The notes under the pieces are model-generated. The model saw only the letters and a list, made by a program, of their open reading frames with translations, was not told where the DNA came from and did not search any database. A DNA stretch of 64,000 nt, taken from Paenibacillus sp. LHD-38. GTDB lineage: Bacteria; Bacillota; Bacilli; Paenibacillales; Paenibacillaceae. Positions 15,788 to 25,238 of this stretch are shown here, piece after piece; within the stretch, counting starts at the first letter, position 1, and each line of letters begins with the position of its first letter. The stretch lies in NCBI RefSeq assembly GCF_031157315.1, contig NZ_JAVIFU010000021.1:1-64000 (forward strand), given 5' to 3'. The translations under genes and the position numbers were made by a program.

Positions 15788-18001
15788 TTATTTGTTCTTA
15801 GACATCGCGTATGGAAGCTTATCCAGCTCGCTCACTTCGGCTGTCGGCTGGTTGCTCATATCGAAGGCAAGCACGCCGCCATTCGCCAGCTCTTCGTGAT
15901 TAAGGTAGAGCTTCGATATGGATTCCCCGTTGAACAGGACGCTTGATACATATTTGCGGTCGTCTGCGTAGTTCGAAGCTTCGATCACAATCTGTTTGCC
16001 GTTCTCCAGATGGACGGTCATCTTCTTGAAGTATGGTGTGCCGAGCACATATTCAGGCACGCCTGGGCTCAATGGATAGAAGCCCATTGCGCCGAACACA
16101 TACCATGCGCATAGACTGCCGTTATCCTCGTCGCCTGGCAAGCCATCTGGGCGGGAGCTGAATAACTCGTCCATCGTACGGCGCACCCAATGCTGCGTTA
16201 ACGCCGGATAACCGAGTGCCGTGTAAATGTACGGGAAGTGGAAGCTCGGCTGGTTGCTGATCGCGAATTGTCCGAAATCGACATTGGCCATTTCCGACAT
16301 CTCGTGAATTTCAAAGCCGTAAGAGCCGACTTTGAACTCAGGCTCGGCAGCGAATAATGCATCGAGACGCTTCTTCGCCGCTTCACGACCGCCCATGCAA
16401 TCCGCGAGTCCGAGCAGGTCATGCTGAACCGCCCAGTTACTCTGATAAGCGCCGCCCTCTGTATATGGCCCGCCCCACATGGTCGGATCGAACGGCTCAA
16501 GCCAGCTTCCGTCCTGCAGCTTGCCGCGCATGAAGCCGACTGAAGAGTCGTAGAGATGCTTGTATTGCTCTGCACGCTTCATGAGCTGCTTGTACTCTTC
16601 TTCGCGGCCTAGATGTTTCGCGACTTGCGCGATACAGAAATCGCCATAGACATAGTCTAGTGTATTGCATACGCTCTCGTGCGTGTGAATATCGGCAGGC
16701 ATATATTCGTATTTCAGATATTCGCCCATGCCTTTGCGGCCGTAACGTTTATCCGGCGATACGGTCGTTGCATGTTTATAAAGTCCCTCGAAGGCAGTCT
16801 CGACGTCGAATCCGGTGTTGCCTTTAACAATCGCATCGGCGAAGGACACATCGATCAGTGTGCCCGGCATCATGCTACGTTCGCCCGGTGATGCCCACTT
16901 GGGCATCCAGCCGGTCTCCTTGTAGGCATTGACCCACCCTTGCATCATCTCGTTCACAAAGGATGGATAGAGCAAGTTATACAGTGGGAAGGATGTCCGG
17001 TACGTGTCCCAGAAGCCGATATCGGCATAGAGCGGACCTTGCTCAATCTTGCCGTTGTATGGGCTGAAGTGAACCTGCTCTCCGTCTGCCGTATATTCGT
17101 GGATCGCATGCGGGAACAGGGACGTACGATATAAGCTGGTATAGAAAGTCTTGAGCTTATCTTCATCTTCGCTCTCAACCTCGATCACGCCGAGCTGCTT
17201 CTCCCAGATCGCTGTAGCCGCTTGGTGAATCTCATCGAAGGACTGCCCGCCGATCTCGCGATCTAGATTCGTGAAGGCTTGCTCCTCGCTAATAAAGGAC
17301 GTGCTGAAGCTCGCTTCAACAATGCCGTCTGCCGGGAGCTTGAAGCTGACATAAGCGCCGAGACGCTCGCCTGTCCCGCTTAGAGCCGAGTTGGTGTTAT
17401 GCTTCACGTCGAACATCCCGCTATGTTCGCCAGCAATCGCGCAGCCAAAACGAATGGCGAAATACATCCGGTAGTCCTCCGGTGTGCCGCCGGCTTTGGC
17501 CGTCGTATATCCCGTCAAGGTGTTGTTCGTTGTATCGATCTTCATCGAAGATTCACCCGGGAACGGTGCTAGAATGAATCGAGCTTCATCGAGGCGTTTA
17601 TACGTCAGGCGGATGCTTGCACAGCGTGTTGTCGGCGCCAGCTCCATCGTCGTCTGGTAGCGAAGCAGATGAATCTTCATGTAGTCTGGACGCACGACGA
17701 AGCCCATCTTGCGGAAGGAGGAGGAGCGGTCATGCGCAGAAGTCTTGAGCGGTCCCGTCTGCGGGATGAAGGTCAGATGTCCGTAATCGCCAATCCATGG
17801 GCTTGGCTGATGCGTTAGGCGGAAGCCCTCCATCCGGTTATGATTCGGGCTGAACCACCAGCCGCCGCCGGCTTCAGAGGTTTGAAGCGCCCAAGCGTTC
17901 ATCGCGAATGGTAGCGAGGTCAACGGCAGTGTATTGCCGTTCGAATATGGATAAATGGAATCGGTCCCTTGCAGGGGATTCACGTAATGAATATTGTTCA
18001 T
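15788..18001 (-). CDS. GH92 family alpha-mannosidase, 737 aa
   Basis: Calcium-dependent exo-alpha-mannosidase family. Family landmarks include the N-terminal NPLQGTDS...GNTLPLTSLPFAMNAW, FRLTHQPSPWIGDYG, FWDTYRTSFPLYNLLYP, and near the C terminus the conserved GLPGDEDNGSLCAWYVFGAMGFYPLSPG. Length agrees with the family. There is no signal peptide, so it is probably intracellular and trims alpha-mannosides taken up as short glycans. It is divergent from an AraC regulator with about 150 bp between them, the likely control region. Codon use is more GC-rich than the genes at 1-15 kb. Confidence 0.92.
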   Translation of the reverse strand: MNNIHYVNPLQGTDSIYPYSNGNTLPLTSLPFAMNAWALQTSEAGGGWWFSPNHNRMEGFRLTHQPSPWIGDYGHLTFIPQTGPLKTSAHDRSSSFRKMGFVVRPDYMKIHLLRYQTTMELAPTTRCASIRLTYKRLDEARFILAPFPGESSMKIDTTNNTLTGYTTAKAGGTPEDYRMYFAIRFGCAIAGEHSGMFDVKHNTNSALSGTGERLGAYVSFKLPADGIVEASFSTSFISEEQAFTNLDREIGGQSFDEIHQAATAIWEKQLGVIEVESEDEDKLKTFYTSLYRTSLFPHAIHEYTADGEQVHFSPYNGKIEQGPLYADIGFWDTYRTSFPLYNLLYPSFVNEMMQGWVNAYKETGWMPKWASPGERSMMPGTLIDVSFADAIVKGNTGFDVETAFEGLYKHATTVSPDKRYGRKGMGEYLKYEYMPADIHTHESVCNTLDYVYGDFCIAQVAKHLGREEEYKQLMKRAEQYKHLYDSSVGFMRGKLQDGSWLEPFDPTMWGGPYTEGGAYQSNWAVQHDLLGLADCMGGREAAKKRLDALFAAEPEFKVGSYGFEIHEMSEMANVDFGQFAISNQPSFHFPYIYTALGYPALTQHWVRRTMDELFSSRPDGLPGDEDNGSLCAWYVFGAMGFYPLSPGVPEYVLGTPYFKKMTVHLENGKQIVIEASNYADDRKYVSSVLFNGESISKLYLNHEELANGGVLAFDMSNQPTAEVSELDKLPYAMSKNK

Positions 18002-18153
18002 AAGATCACTCCTTGGATGATTTCAATCCTGACATATATCATTGTAATGAATGAACCCGTCAGGCCGCCTATCAATTTTTTAGAGTATCTATCACTTTTC
18101 ATGCTAAAATAGGGAAGCTAATCATTCTTATTATTGCTCAGAAAGAGGAATTT

Positions 18154-19026
18154 ATGATGTTTCCCTACTATCTGCAAGGCGATGATGAAGTTCACGGCGA
18201 ATTTCCGTTTACCTTAAAAATCCATCATCTCGATACGCATATCCCCGCCCATGTCCACCAATTCATCGAATTTACTTACGTCATTCAAGGGAGTGGCGTC
18301 GAGATCATCGACGGCGTAAGTAAAGAGCTGGTGCCCGGCACGTTTTCGCTCTTATTCCCGCATCAAGTTCACGAGATTGGGATCGAACCGGGTGAAGAGC
18401 TGTTCCTGTATGTCGGGGCAATTGGCTTAAAGGCTTTTTTCGGCGGCGACACGCTGTTTGATCTGCATCGTCTGCTGCGGGGGGCCGAATTCGATTCAAA
18501 TACGACCTACCGGCTTGATGAAGAGACGGCTGCCGAAGTGAAGCGTCTGTTCGAGCAGATGTACGCAGAATATCAGGAAGAGCAGCCATGGAACCGGGAA
18601 ATGTTCATTGCGAAGCTTGTACAAGTATTCGTGTTGTTCAACCGATTCAGACAGCGTCATCTTGCCCCTGATGATGCCAATCTCAAAGCTGTCGCGCTAT
18701 CCAAAGGGATGCGGGAGATCATCTCGTATGTGTACCTTCATTTTAAAGAAGATATTACGCTCGAAATGTTAGCCAAGAAGTTTAACTATAGCGTCTCGTA
18801 TATCAGCGCCACCTTTAAACAGCTGGCCGGAGAGAACTATTACTCCATTCTTGAACGGATTCGCATCGCCCATGCCTGCAACTTGCTCGTCAGCACCTCG
18901 CTCAAAATTACGGATGTCGCTTACGAAGCGGGCTTCAAGTCGTATTCCACATTTGCGCGCGTATTCCAGTCCCGGATGAACATGTCGCCGACGATGTATC
19001 GCAAGAATAAAGGCATTGCGCTCTAG
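18154..19026 (+). CDS. AraC-family transcriptional regulator with cupin sensor, 290 aa
   Basis: Residues about 15-90 form a cupin-type ligand-binding half (HVHQFIEFTYVIQGSG..., PHQVHEI). The last 100 residues hold two AraC helix-turn-helix motifs (ITLEMLAKKFNYSVSYISATFKQ and ITDVAYEAGFKSYSTFARVFQ). It is divergent from the GH92 alpha-mannosidase and probably activates it in response to a sugar; this is inference from position. RBS AGAGG lies upstream of the ATG at 18154; an adjacent ATG at 18157 is an alternative. Immediately downstream lies gene debris. Confidence 0.88.
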   Translation: MMFPYYLQGDDEVHGEFPFTLKIHHLDTHIPAHVHQFIEFTYVIQGSGVEIIDGVSKELVPGTFSLLFPHQVHEIGIEPGEELFLYVGAIGLKAFFGGDTLFDLHRLLRGAEFDSNTTYRLDEETAAEVKRLFEQMYAEYQEEQPWNREMFIAKLVQVFVLFNRFRQRHLAPDDANLKAVALSKGMREIISYVYLHFKEDITLEMLAKKFNYSVSYISATFKQLAGENYYSILERIRIAHACNLLVSTSLKITDVAYEAGFKSYSTFARVFQSRMNMSPTMYRKNKGIAL

Positions 19027-19208
19027 TAGTAACCAGCACTTATATTTCCTGAAGCCTGAAAATGGTCCAATACACTTCCAAAAAGGGTTGGAAGCAAAAC
19101 AGCACTCAGAAACCCGCCTGTATTCGCAAACCCGGAAACAAGGCCGGATTCTGATAAAGGATAGGATTGACGGATGAAGGTAAAGGTTAGCATACATGCT
19201 GAATACAA
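19023..19208 (-). pseudogene. MFS transporter C-terminal fragment
   Basis: The translation holds YPLSESGLVSGFANTGGFLS and a following hydrophobic span, matching late transmembrane segments of major-facilitator permeases. Only about 45 residues of homology remain; the rest of the protein is absent. It overlaps the end of the AraC gene and the start of the flavohemoglobin relic. Confidence 0.6.
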
Positions 19209-19579
19209 TCATCGACAAATATCCGCAGCGTCCGGTAACATTCATTCATGCCGCGCAAAACGGCAAAGTCCATGCCATGGAGCAGCATGTTACCCAACTG
19301 GCTGAGAAGCATCCGCAGCTGTCGGTTTACTATTGTTACCAGCATCCGACAGATAAGGATCGTGATTTTGGGGCATTTCACAAAGAAGGCTACATCGATC
19401 TGCCTTGGCTGAAATCCGTTATCGCAGACCCGAATGCACACTATTATTTCTGCGGCCCGGTACCGTTTATGCGGACGATCAACAGCGCCTTGCTGGAATG
19501 GGGCATCTCTGCCTCGGATACTAACTTTGAATTTTTCGGCCCGACGGCGAGCCTTGAGCCTGCAGACGAACCAGCCTAA
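19196..19579 (+). pseudogene. hmp: Flavohemoglobin (Hmp) reductase-domain fragment
   Basis: The 127 residues match the C-terminal NAD-binding part of flavohemoglobin: TFIHAAQNGKVHAM, YYCYQHPTDKD, FCGPVPFMRTI and FEFFGP near the end. The globin and FAD domains are missing, so it cannot be the nitric-oxide dioxygenase. No ribosome binding site is seen. The original terminator is retained just after the stop. Together with the MFS fragment it marks a deletion junction. Confidence 0.85.
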
Positions 19580-19583
19580 TAAA

Positions 19584-19630
19584 CAAGCGGCAGACCTGAG
19601 CATGAGTAGCACGCTTAGGTCTGCCGCTTG
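19584..19630 (+). terminator. Intrinsic terminator left from the hmp gene
   Basis: CAAGCGGCAGACCT-AGC pairs with GCT-AGGTCTGCCGCTTG, followed by CGTTTTG. It also faces the end of the response regulator at 19643 and may serve both. Confidence 0.85.
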
Positions 19631-19642
19631 CGTTTTGATTGT

Positions 19643-21226
19643 TCAAGTTCGTCCGCCGCGATACTCGGTAGGCGAAGCACCGGTATATTTTTTAAATTGT
19701 TTATAAAAATAACCAGGCTCCCAATAACCGACATGCTTCGAAATTTCACTTGCCTTCATCGTGGTCGTCTTCAGCAGCTTTTGCGCTTTTTTAATTCGGT
19801 ACGAATTCAAATAATCGGAGAAGCTTTCGCCCGTTTCCTTCTGAAACAATTGGCCGAGGTAGAACGGATGGATATTGAAGGTTAGGCTTAATGTTTTTAA
19901 CGACAGCTCATCTGCGTACCTTGTCTGGATCTGATGCATGACCTGCTTTACAACCGGGCTGAACTCATCATCCTGGGTGGAAAGATAGTCCACCGCGGTG
20001 CCGGCGATCCATTTAACATGCGCTGCTAATTGTCCGATCGTATGAGCTCTGAATAAAGCAGTAAACAGTTGTTTATAACTGCTGGCAGCCAGCTCATGAC
20101 TAAGCTTATTTTCTTTCACCGCTTGTTTGGTACACAAGATCAAATCAATCGCACAGTTATGAATTTGGCCCGGCGAGATCGCGTCCACCGACTGAAGCTT
20201 TGTGAACAACTCGTCAATATAATCATAGAGCGCTTGCTTGTCTTTGCTATGAAGAAGCTGCTCGTATTCAAACCAATCTACGGGAATCGATTCCGGAAAG
20301 CGTGAAGCGTCCCCGAGCATTTGATCGTAGCGGACAATCTCATCCTCCGCATTCGTCAGGAAATACTCCTGCAGCCGCTTTGCGTGATGGCAGCTTTGGG
20401 ACACATCCAAGTAACTGGACTCTTGACTGCCAAGCGTGATCAGAACTTGCACACCGAGCGAATGCTTCAACTCATTCCTGATGTGAGAGAGCAGAGCGAG
20501 GGCTTTCGTCTGTTCATAATGGGCATCAGACCCAGTAAATATTAGAATGATGTCTCCGTCCAGGTCGTTGAAGCAGAAGCAGCTATCTGTCCTTTCAGCC
20601 TGTTCTCTGCAAAGCGAGTACACGTCTCCGTTCTCTTGCTCCCACAGCATGGATCTGTTGCTGGAGCCATTGATGTCCAGCACAGTCTTGATGGCGGCTA
20701 CCGTATAGAACGAATTGTCCGTCGGAATTTCTAACAGCTGCAGCCGGTTTTTCAGCTCCAGGGGGTCAAATTTCCCGGTCAACCAACGGTTAAAGACATT
20801 GTTCCGTAAAATATCGAGCTGATTGCGGTTGAGGTAGGCGTACCGATCCGCATTTTCTATTTTTTGCATCGTGCTCGAGACCGTTTCGGTCAGCTCTTTT
20901 ATATTGATCGGCTTCAATAAATAATTTTCGATTCCCAGTCGCATACCCTCTCGTACATAATCGAATTCGTTGTAGCCGCTCAAAACAATAAACTTCATAT
21001 CCGGATATAGCGGCTTAAGCCGTCTGATCAATTCCAGACCGTTCATTTCGGGCATCCTGATGTCCGTAATGAGGATATCGACCCCTGATTGCTTCAAAGC
21101 CTCGAAGGCATCCAGACCGTTAGACGCTTTCCCGGATAATGTAATCCCGAATTCCTCCCAGTCGATGACAGACGACAGGCCTTCCAATATAAACGGCTCG
21201 TCGTCGACAATAAACAATTTACGCAA
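19643..21226 (-). CDS. YesN-type response regulator, receiver plus AraC HTH, 527 aa
   Basis: Receiver domain at about 1-120, with the DDE acidic cluster near residue 8, phosphoacceptor Asp in ILITDIRMP (about 55) and Lys in LLKPI. A middle section of about 300 residues is typical of YesN proteins, and two AraC-type helix-turn-helices follow at about 420-520 (LSLKTLSLTFNIHPFYLGQLF; KASEISKHVGYWEPGYFYKQF). The TTG start at 21226 is preceded by GGGGG with 8-nt spacing. It overlaps the stop of the upstream sensor kinase, so the two are translationally coupled. The likely target is the divergent LplB-LplC-binding-protein operon at 23222. Confidence 0.9.
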   Translation of the reverse strand: MRKLFIVDDEPFILEGLSSVIDWEEFGITLSGKASNGLDAFEALKQSGVDILITDIRMPEMNGLELIRRLKPLYPDMKFIVLSGYNEFDYVREGMRLGIENYLLKPINIKELTETVSSTMQKIENADRYAYLNRNQLDILRNNVFNRWLTGKFDPLELKNRLQLLEIPTDNSFYTVAAIKTVLDINGSSNRSMLWEQENGDVYSLCREQAERTDSCFCFNDLDGDIILIFTGSDAHYEQTKALALLSHIRNELKHSLGVQVLITLGSQESSYLDVSQSCHHAKRLQEYFLTNAEDEIVRYDQMLGDASRFPESIPVDWFEYEQLLHSKDKQALYDYIDELFTKLQSVDAISPGQIHNCAIDLILCTKQAVKENKLSHELAASSYKQLFTALFRAHTIGQLAAHVKWIAGTAVDYLSTQDDEFSPVVKQVMHQIQTRYADELSLKTLSLTFNIHPFYLGQLFQKETGESFSDYLNSYRIKKAQKLLKTTTMKASEISKHVGYWEPGYFYKQFKKYTGASPTEYRGGRT

Positions 21227-22997
21227 GTGATTGTCCCCCTCTACCCGCGGGTATTTTCATGATGATGAGAGCGCCATGACCAGGATCACTTTCGATACGC
21301 AGCCCATATTCGGCGCCGAAGCAAACTTTGATTCTTTCATTGACGTTAATCAGGCCAATCGAGCCAGATGCGTGCAAGGGCGATTCAATCAAACGATGCC
21401 TCAGCTGCTCCAATTTCTCCGGCTTGATTCCGCTTCCATTATCGCGAATGGTAATCAGTAAATCATCGCCGTCCAATGCCGCATGAATCCAAAGCTGATT
21501 GTCGGAGCGGGACATGATCAAACCGTGTACAACGTAATTCTCAATAATCGGCTGAATCGACAGCTTTGGGATCGGAACGTTCATCCATTCGGGTTCGATA
21601 TCCATTTCATATGAAAAGTTGTCCATGTATCGGATTCGGAACAAATCAAGGTACAGCCTGCAGTACTCCATCTCATCCGATAGCGTCACGATCGTTTCGC
21701 TCTTAACGGAATATCTGAACATGGTCGCCAATAAATAAATCATCTCACCGACATCGTCGGCTTTTTTGTAAAGCGCCCTCATTCGAATGGCCTCAAGCGT
21801 ATTGTAAAGAAAGTGGGGATTGATCTGGGCCTGCAATGCCACTAGCTCAGCATGCTTCTGCCTAATTTCGGATTTATATACCTGATCGATATATTGCGTC
21901 AAATCCTCGCACATCTGGTTGAAGCGTTTCGAGATCTGGAACAATTCATCTTGCTTTTCCATAGGAATTCTAACGGACAAGTCTCCATCCTGCAGCTTTT
22001 TCATCGCCTGTACAATCACCTTTGTCCGCCGAGAGAAGCTTACGATGGTGAAGTAAGTCAAGGCCATCGCTCCGGCGATGCAAACAGTGGTCACTAAGAG
22101 CAGTGTGTTCTTGAGTCCTATTAGTTCTCCGTTTATTTCCGATTTAGGAATGACTCCGGCAATCCAATAGCCGAACCGGTTTGCCGTTTGTGAATGAACA
22201 TAAGATTCATCCTCCAACCGCTCAATGGAGGAGGCGGAGCCGAGCAGGGAGACATAAGGATATTTCTGTCCGTAATACCGGCCTGAGGAATCGAAAACGA
22301 CGTTGCCCTCAGGTGTTAATACGACAACATAACCCTTCATTTCATCGCGATTGCTCTGGAATGACCGGTATATGCCGTCCGTATCATAATCGATAATGAG
22401 GTTTCCGACGTTTTCGAGCTTGTTCATGCTCGTAATGTTGCTGACTGTCGTGATGCTTTTTTCAGTGATGACATATTTGTTTAATGCGGTCTGAAGATCG
22501 GTGTTGATCTGATAATAGTTCTGTGCCGTTTGCGTCAGAAAATAGAGAAATTTCTTATTTGCACTATACAGCGCTATCGTGCGAATATCCGGATTATTGG
22601 TCAATTGCAAGCGCAGAAAAGATAAAATATCCGGCGTGCGGACACCTCTGTCGATGTACTGCAGAAGGCGGTCATTTAAATACTGGGAATAATCATTTTG
22701 CAAGAAGGAATTGACATCATCAAGCAGCGTCAACGATCCGTCCCGATAAACCTCCTGAATGATTTTCTGAGAAGTCGCATGCTTCATATCCAAATGGTTT
22801 CCGATACCGTTTAAAACCTGCTTATTCAAATCCAATTCCTTCTGCACCTGCGTGTTACTCAGATAGGTGTAGACAAATCCGGATAAGGTAGCAAGCGATA
22901 GAACCGTAATGATGGAATAGAGCATTAATATTTTGTTGAACAGCTTTTGCTTGAAATGTTTATTGTAAAAATTGACGATTCTATTCATGCCAGCCAT
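21219..22997 (-). CDS. YesM-type sensor histidine kinase, 592 aa
   Basis: Two membrane spans (about 20-42 and 295-318) enclose a large extracellular Cache-type sensor. A HAMP linker follows, then the His-kinase dimerisation motif INPHFLYNTLEAIR with its phospho-acceptor His, and an ATPase domain with the N box (QPIIENYVVHG) and G1 box (DNGSGI). This is the LytS/YesM class. It should sense a carbohydrate or binding-protein complex outside the cell and phosphorylate the YesN protein encoded with an 8-bp overlap. It is divergent from the transporter operon at 23222. The start is uncertain by three codons (ATG 22997 or ATG 22988). Confidence 0.9.
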   Translation of the reverse strand: MAGMNRIVNFYNKHFKQKLFNKILMLYSIITVLSLATLSGFVYTYLSNTQVQKELDLNKQVLNGIGNHLDMKHATSQKIIQEVYRDGSLTLLDDVNSFLQNDYSQYLNDRLLQYIDRGVRTPDILSFLRLQLTNNPDIRTIALYSANKKFLYFLTQTAQNYYQINTDLQTALNKYVITEKSITTVSNITSMNKLENVGNLIIDYDTDGIYRSFQSNRDEMKGYVVVLTPEGNVVFDSSGRYYGQKYPYVSLLGSASSIERLEDESYVHSQTANRFGYWIAGVIPKSEINGELIGLKNTLLLVTTVCIAGAMALTYFTIVSFSRRTKVIVQAMKKLQDGDLSVRIPMEKQDELFQISKRFNQMCEDLTQYIDQVYKSEIRQKHAELVALQAQINPHFLYNTLEAIRMRALYKKADDVGEMIYLLATMFRYSVKSETIVTLSDEMEYCRLYLDLFRIRYMDNFSYEMDIEPEWMNVPIPKLSIQPIIENYVVHGLIMSRSDNQLWIHAALDGDDLLITIRDNGSGIKPEKLEQLRHRLIESPLHASGSIGLINVNERIKVCFGAEYGLRIESDPGHGALIIMKIPAGRGGQSLA

Positions 22998-23030
22998 TCA
23001 TCCTTTTTTGGTGATCAAAGAAATAAAGTA

Positions 23031-23170
23031 TACGCTTTCATTTAATGGACTACTTTGTCTTTTCTACAAATAAGACTACCATAAAGCTAACTTAATAGGG
23101 GATATAAAATGTAGGTTTCTTTGTTTTGTACACTATATATTTGATTTTTTCACTTTTGGGTACGCTTTCA
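23031..23170. promoter_or_regulatory. Divergent control region with two TACGCTTTCA repeats
   Basis: The 10-mer TACGCTTTCA occurs at 23031-23040 and again at 23161-23170, between the yesM-like gene and the LplB-like gene. Read on the minus strand it is TGAAAGCGTA, which resembles half of a CcpA catabolite-response element (cre), though neither copy is a full match. It could instead be the YesN site. AT-rich promoter-like DNA lies between the copies. Confidence 0.4.
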
Positions 23171-23221
23171 ATGAGCTAAAGTTAATTGTGCAACCTATAA
23201 ATCGAGCTTGGGAGGGACATC

Positions 23222-24160
23222 ATGGCGGGTTTGGAACGCTGGCTTAAACTTGTAAGCCGCAATAAGGCTTTATTGTTAATGGTTCTTCCGGGAACCGTAT
23301 GGTTTTTTTTCTTTAGTTACTTGCCGATGCCGGGAGCTATAATCGCATTCAAAGATTATAAGTTTAGCCGTGACGGGTTTCTGGCAAGCATCATACAGAG
23401 TGAGTGGCTGGGGTTTAAAAACTTTGAGTTCTTATTCAAGACGGAGGACGCCTACATTATCGTCCGCAACACGCTGCTCTATAATTCAATCTTCATCATT
23501 CTTGGAACGACCTTGGCTGTAACCGTTGCCATCGTTATTCATGAAATTGCAAACAAGAAGATGGCAAAAATTTATCAGACGGGCATGTTTTTGCCGCATT
23601 TTCTTTCCTATGTTATTGTAAGCTACTTTGTATTCAGCTTCTTGAGTGTCGACAAAGGGGTGCTTAACCAGTTGCTCCAATATTTCGGGGTCGATCCGAT
23701 ATACTGGTATTCAGAAACAAAGTATTGGCCTTATATCCTCACCATCGTTAACCTGTGGAAGGGAGTCGGGTACGGCAGCGTTGTTTACCTTGCGGCGATC
23801 GTCGGCATAGACAAATCTTACTTTGAAGCAGCTATGATCGACGGAGCAAGCAAATGGCAGCAAATTCGAAAAATAACGATCCCCATGATTATGCCAATCA
23901 TTATGATTATGTTCATTCTTGCGGTCGGAGGCATATTCAGAGCGGATTTCGGACTGTTCTACCAGGTTCCCCGCGATACCGGCGCGCTTTATCCTGTAAC
24001 GAACGTTATTGACACCTTTGTGTATCGGGGACTGAAGGTTACCGGAAATATCGGAATGAGTACGGCGGCAGGCCTGTACCAAGCCGTAGTAGGACTTGTG
24101 CTTGTTCTCGCAACAAACTTTATCATCAGAAAAATTAACAAGGAACAAGCATTGTTCTAG
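23222..24160 (+). CDS. LplB-type ABC permease, 312 aa
   Basis: Membrane subunit of an oligosaccharide ABC importer of the LplB/YtcP group. It has six predicted spans and family landmarks: YLPMPGAIIAFKDYKF, NTLLYNSIFIILGT, and the EAA loop YFEAAMIDGASKWQQIRKITIP. The ATG at 23222 is preceded by GGGAGGGACATC. It is the first gene of a three-gene operon with the LplC-type permease and binding protein. Transcription starts away from the divergent yesMN pair. No ATPase gene is present. Confidence 0.92.
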   Translation: MAGLERWLKLVSRNKALLLMVLPGTVWFFFFSYLPMPGAIIAFKDYKFSRDGFLASIIQSEWLGFKNFEFLFKTEDAYIIVRNTLLYNSIFIILGTTLAVTVAIVIHEIANKKMAKIYQTGMFLPHFLSYVIVSYFVFSFLSVDKGVLNQLLQYFGVDPIYWYSETKYWPYILTIVNLWKGVGYGSVVYLAAIVGIDKSYFEAAMIDGASKWQQIRKITIPMIMPIIMIMFILAVGGIFRADFGLFYQVPRDTGALYPVTNVIDTFVYRGLKVTGNIGMSTAAGLYQAVVGLVLVLATNFIIRKINKEQALF

Positions 24161-24179
24161 TAGAAAGGGGGGCTTCCGC

Positions 24180-25139
24180 TTGAAAAACGGCGCCGTCATT
24201 GAACAACAAATGAGCAAACCAGTGAAACAGAAGAAGATGCGTGACATCCACCATTTGCCTCCGTTCTGGAATGCGCTCTCCCATGTGCTTATTGGAGTAT
24301 TTTCCTTTTCCTGCGTCTATCCGTTTCTGTTTGTCGTTGTCCTTTCTTTTACGGACGAGCAGGCGCTCGCTCAAAACGGATACAGTATTTTTCCTGAAAA
24401 ATGGTCCTTGGAGGCGTACTCGTATATTTTCCAGACCGGTGATCAGCTTCTTCGCTCATATGGTGTAACGATATTCATTACGGTCGTTGGAACCTTGGTT
24501 TCCATTGCACTCGTATCGCTTTATGCGTATGCGATTTCACGAAGCTACTTCCATTTCCGAGGCTTTTTCTCCTTCATTGCCTTTTTCACGATGCTCTTTG
24601 GAGGAGGTTTGGTGCCTTCTTATATCGTGACGACGCAAGTGCTGCATTTGAAGGATACGATATGGGCTTTGATACTTCCGATGTCTATGGGTGCCTTCGC
24701 GATTTTGATCATGAGAACATTTTTTAAAACGACGGTTCCCGACGCCGTTATCGAATCGGGGAAGATCGACGGAGCGAGCGAGTTTCGGGTTTTTTTCAGC
24801 CTGGTGCTTCCCGTCTCGCTTCCTGGGCTTGCCACTATCGGGTTGTTCAGCGCTTTAGGGTACTGGAACGATTGGTTTAATGCTCTGCTTTATATTGATG
24901 ACGCCAGACTGCTTCCGCTGCAATCGCTCTTGATGAAGGTGGAAACGAACATTCAATTTATTCTTCAGAATTCGACTATCTCTAATTCCACGGAGCGGTC
25001 GGCCATTGCGAGATCGCTGCCGGCTGAAACGACACGGATGGCCATGGTTGTCCTTGCCACAGCACCAATTGTCTTTGCCTATCCGTTCTTCCAACGTTAT
25101 TTCGTGCAAGGGCTCACAGTTGGATCGGTGAAAGAATAA
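24180..25139 (+). CDS. LplC-type ABC permease, 319 aa
   Basis: Partner permease of LplB: about six spans, an N-terminal YPFLFVVVLSFT segment, FTMLFGGGLVPSYIV, the EAA loop AVIESGKIDGASEFRVFFSLVLP, and the family-typical C terminus FFQRYFVQGLTVGSVKE. The start was placed at TTG 24180, behind GAAAGGGGGG; an ATG at 24210 is an alternative, and the longer frame to 24096 overlaps the previous gene and is rejected. It would form the sugar channel with the LplB-type subunit encoded just upstream. Confidence 0.9.
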   Translation: MKNGAVIEQQMSKPVKQKKMRDIHHLPPFWNALSHVLIGVFSFSCVYPFLFVVVLSFTDEQALAQNGYSIFPEKWSLEAYSYIFQTGDQLLRSYGVTIFITVVGTLVSIALVSLYAYAISRSYFHFRGFFSFIAFFTMLFGGGLVPSYIVTTQVLHLKDTIWALILPMSMGAFAILIMRTFFKTTVPDAVIESGKIDGASEFRVFFSLVLPVSLPGLATIGLFSALGYWNDWFNALLYIDDARLLPLQSLLMKVETNIQFILQNSTISNSTERSAIARSLPAETTRMAMVVLATAPIVFAYPFFQRYFVQGLTVGSVKE

Positions 25140-25238
25140 ACATCTGCATTCCATAAGTCGTTATTAGGACGAGGGGTTCGAGCCTTCGGATCCAGCGTTT
25201 TAATATAAATGATTTAGACAAAAGGGAGGAAGACAGAA

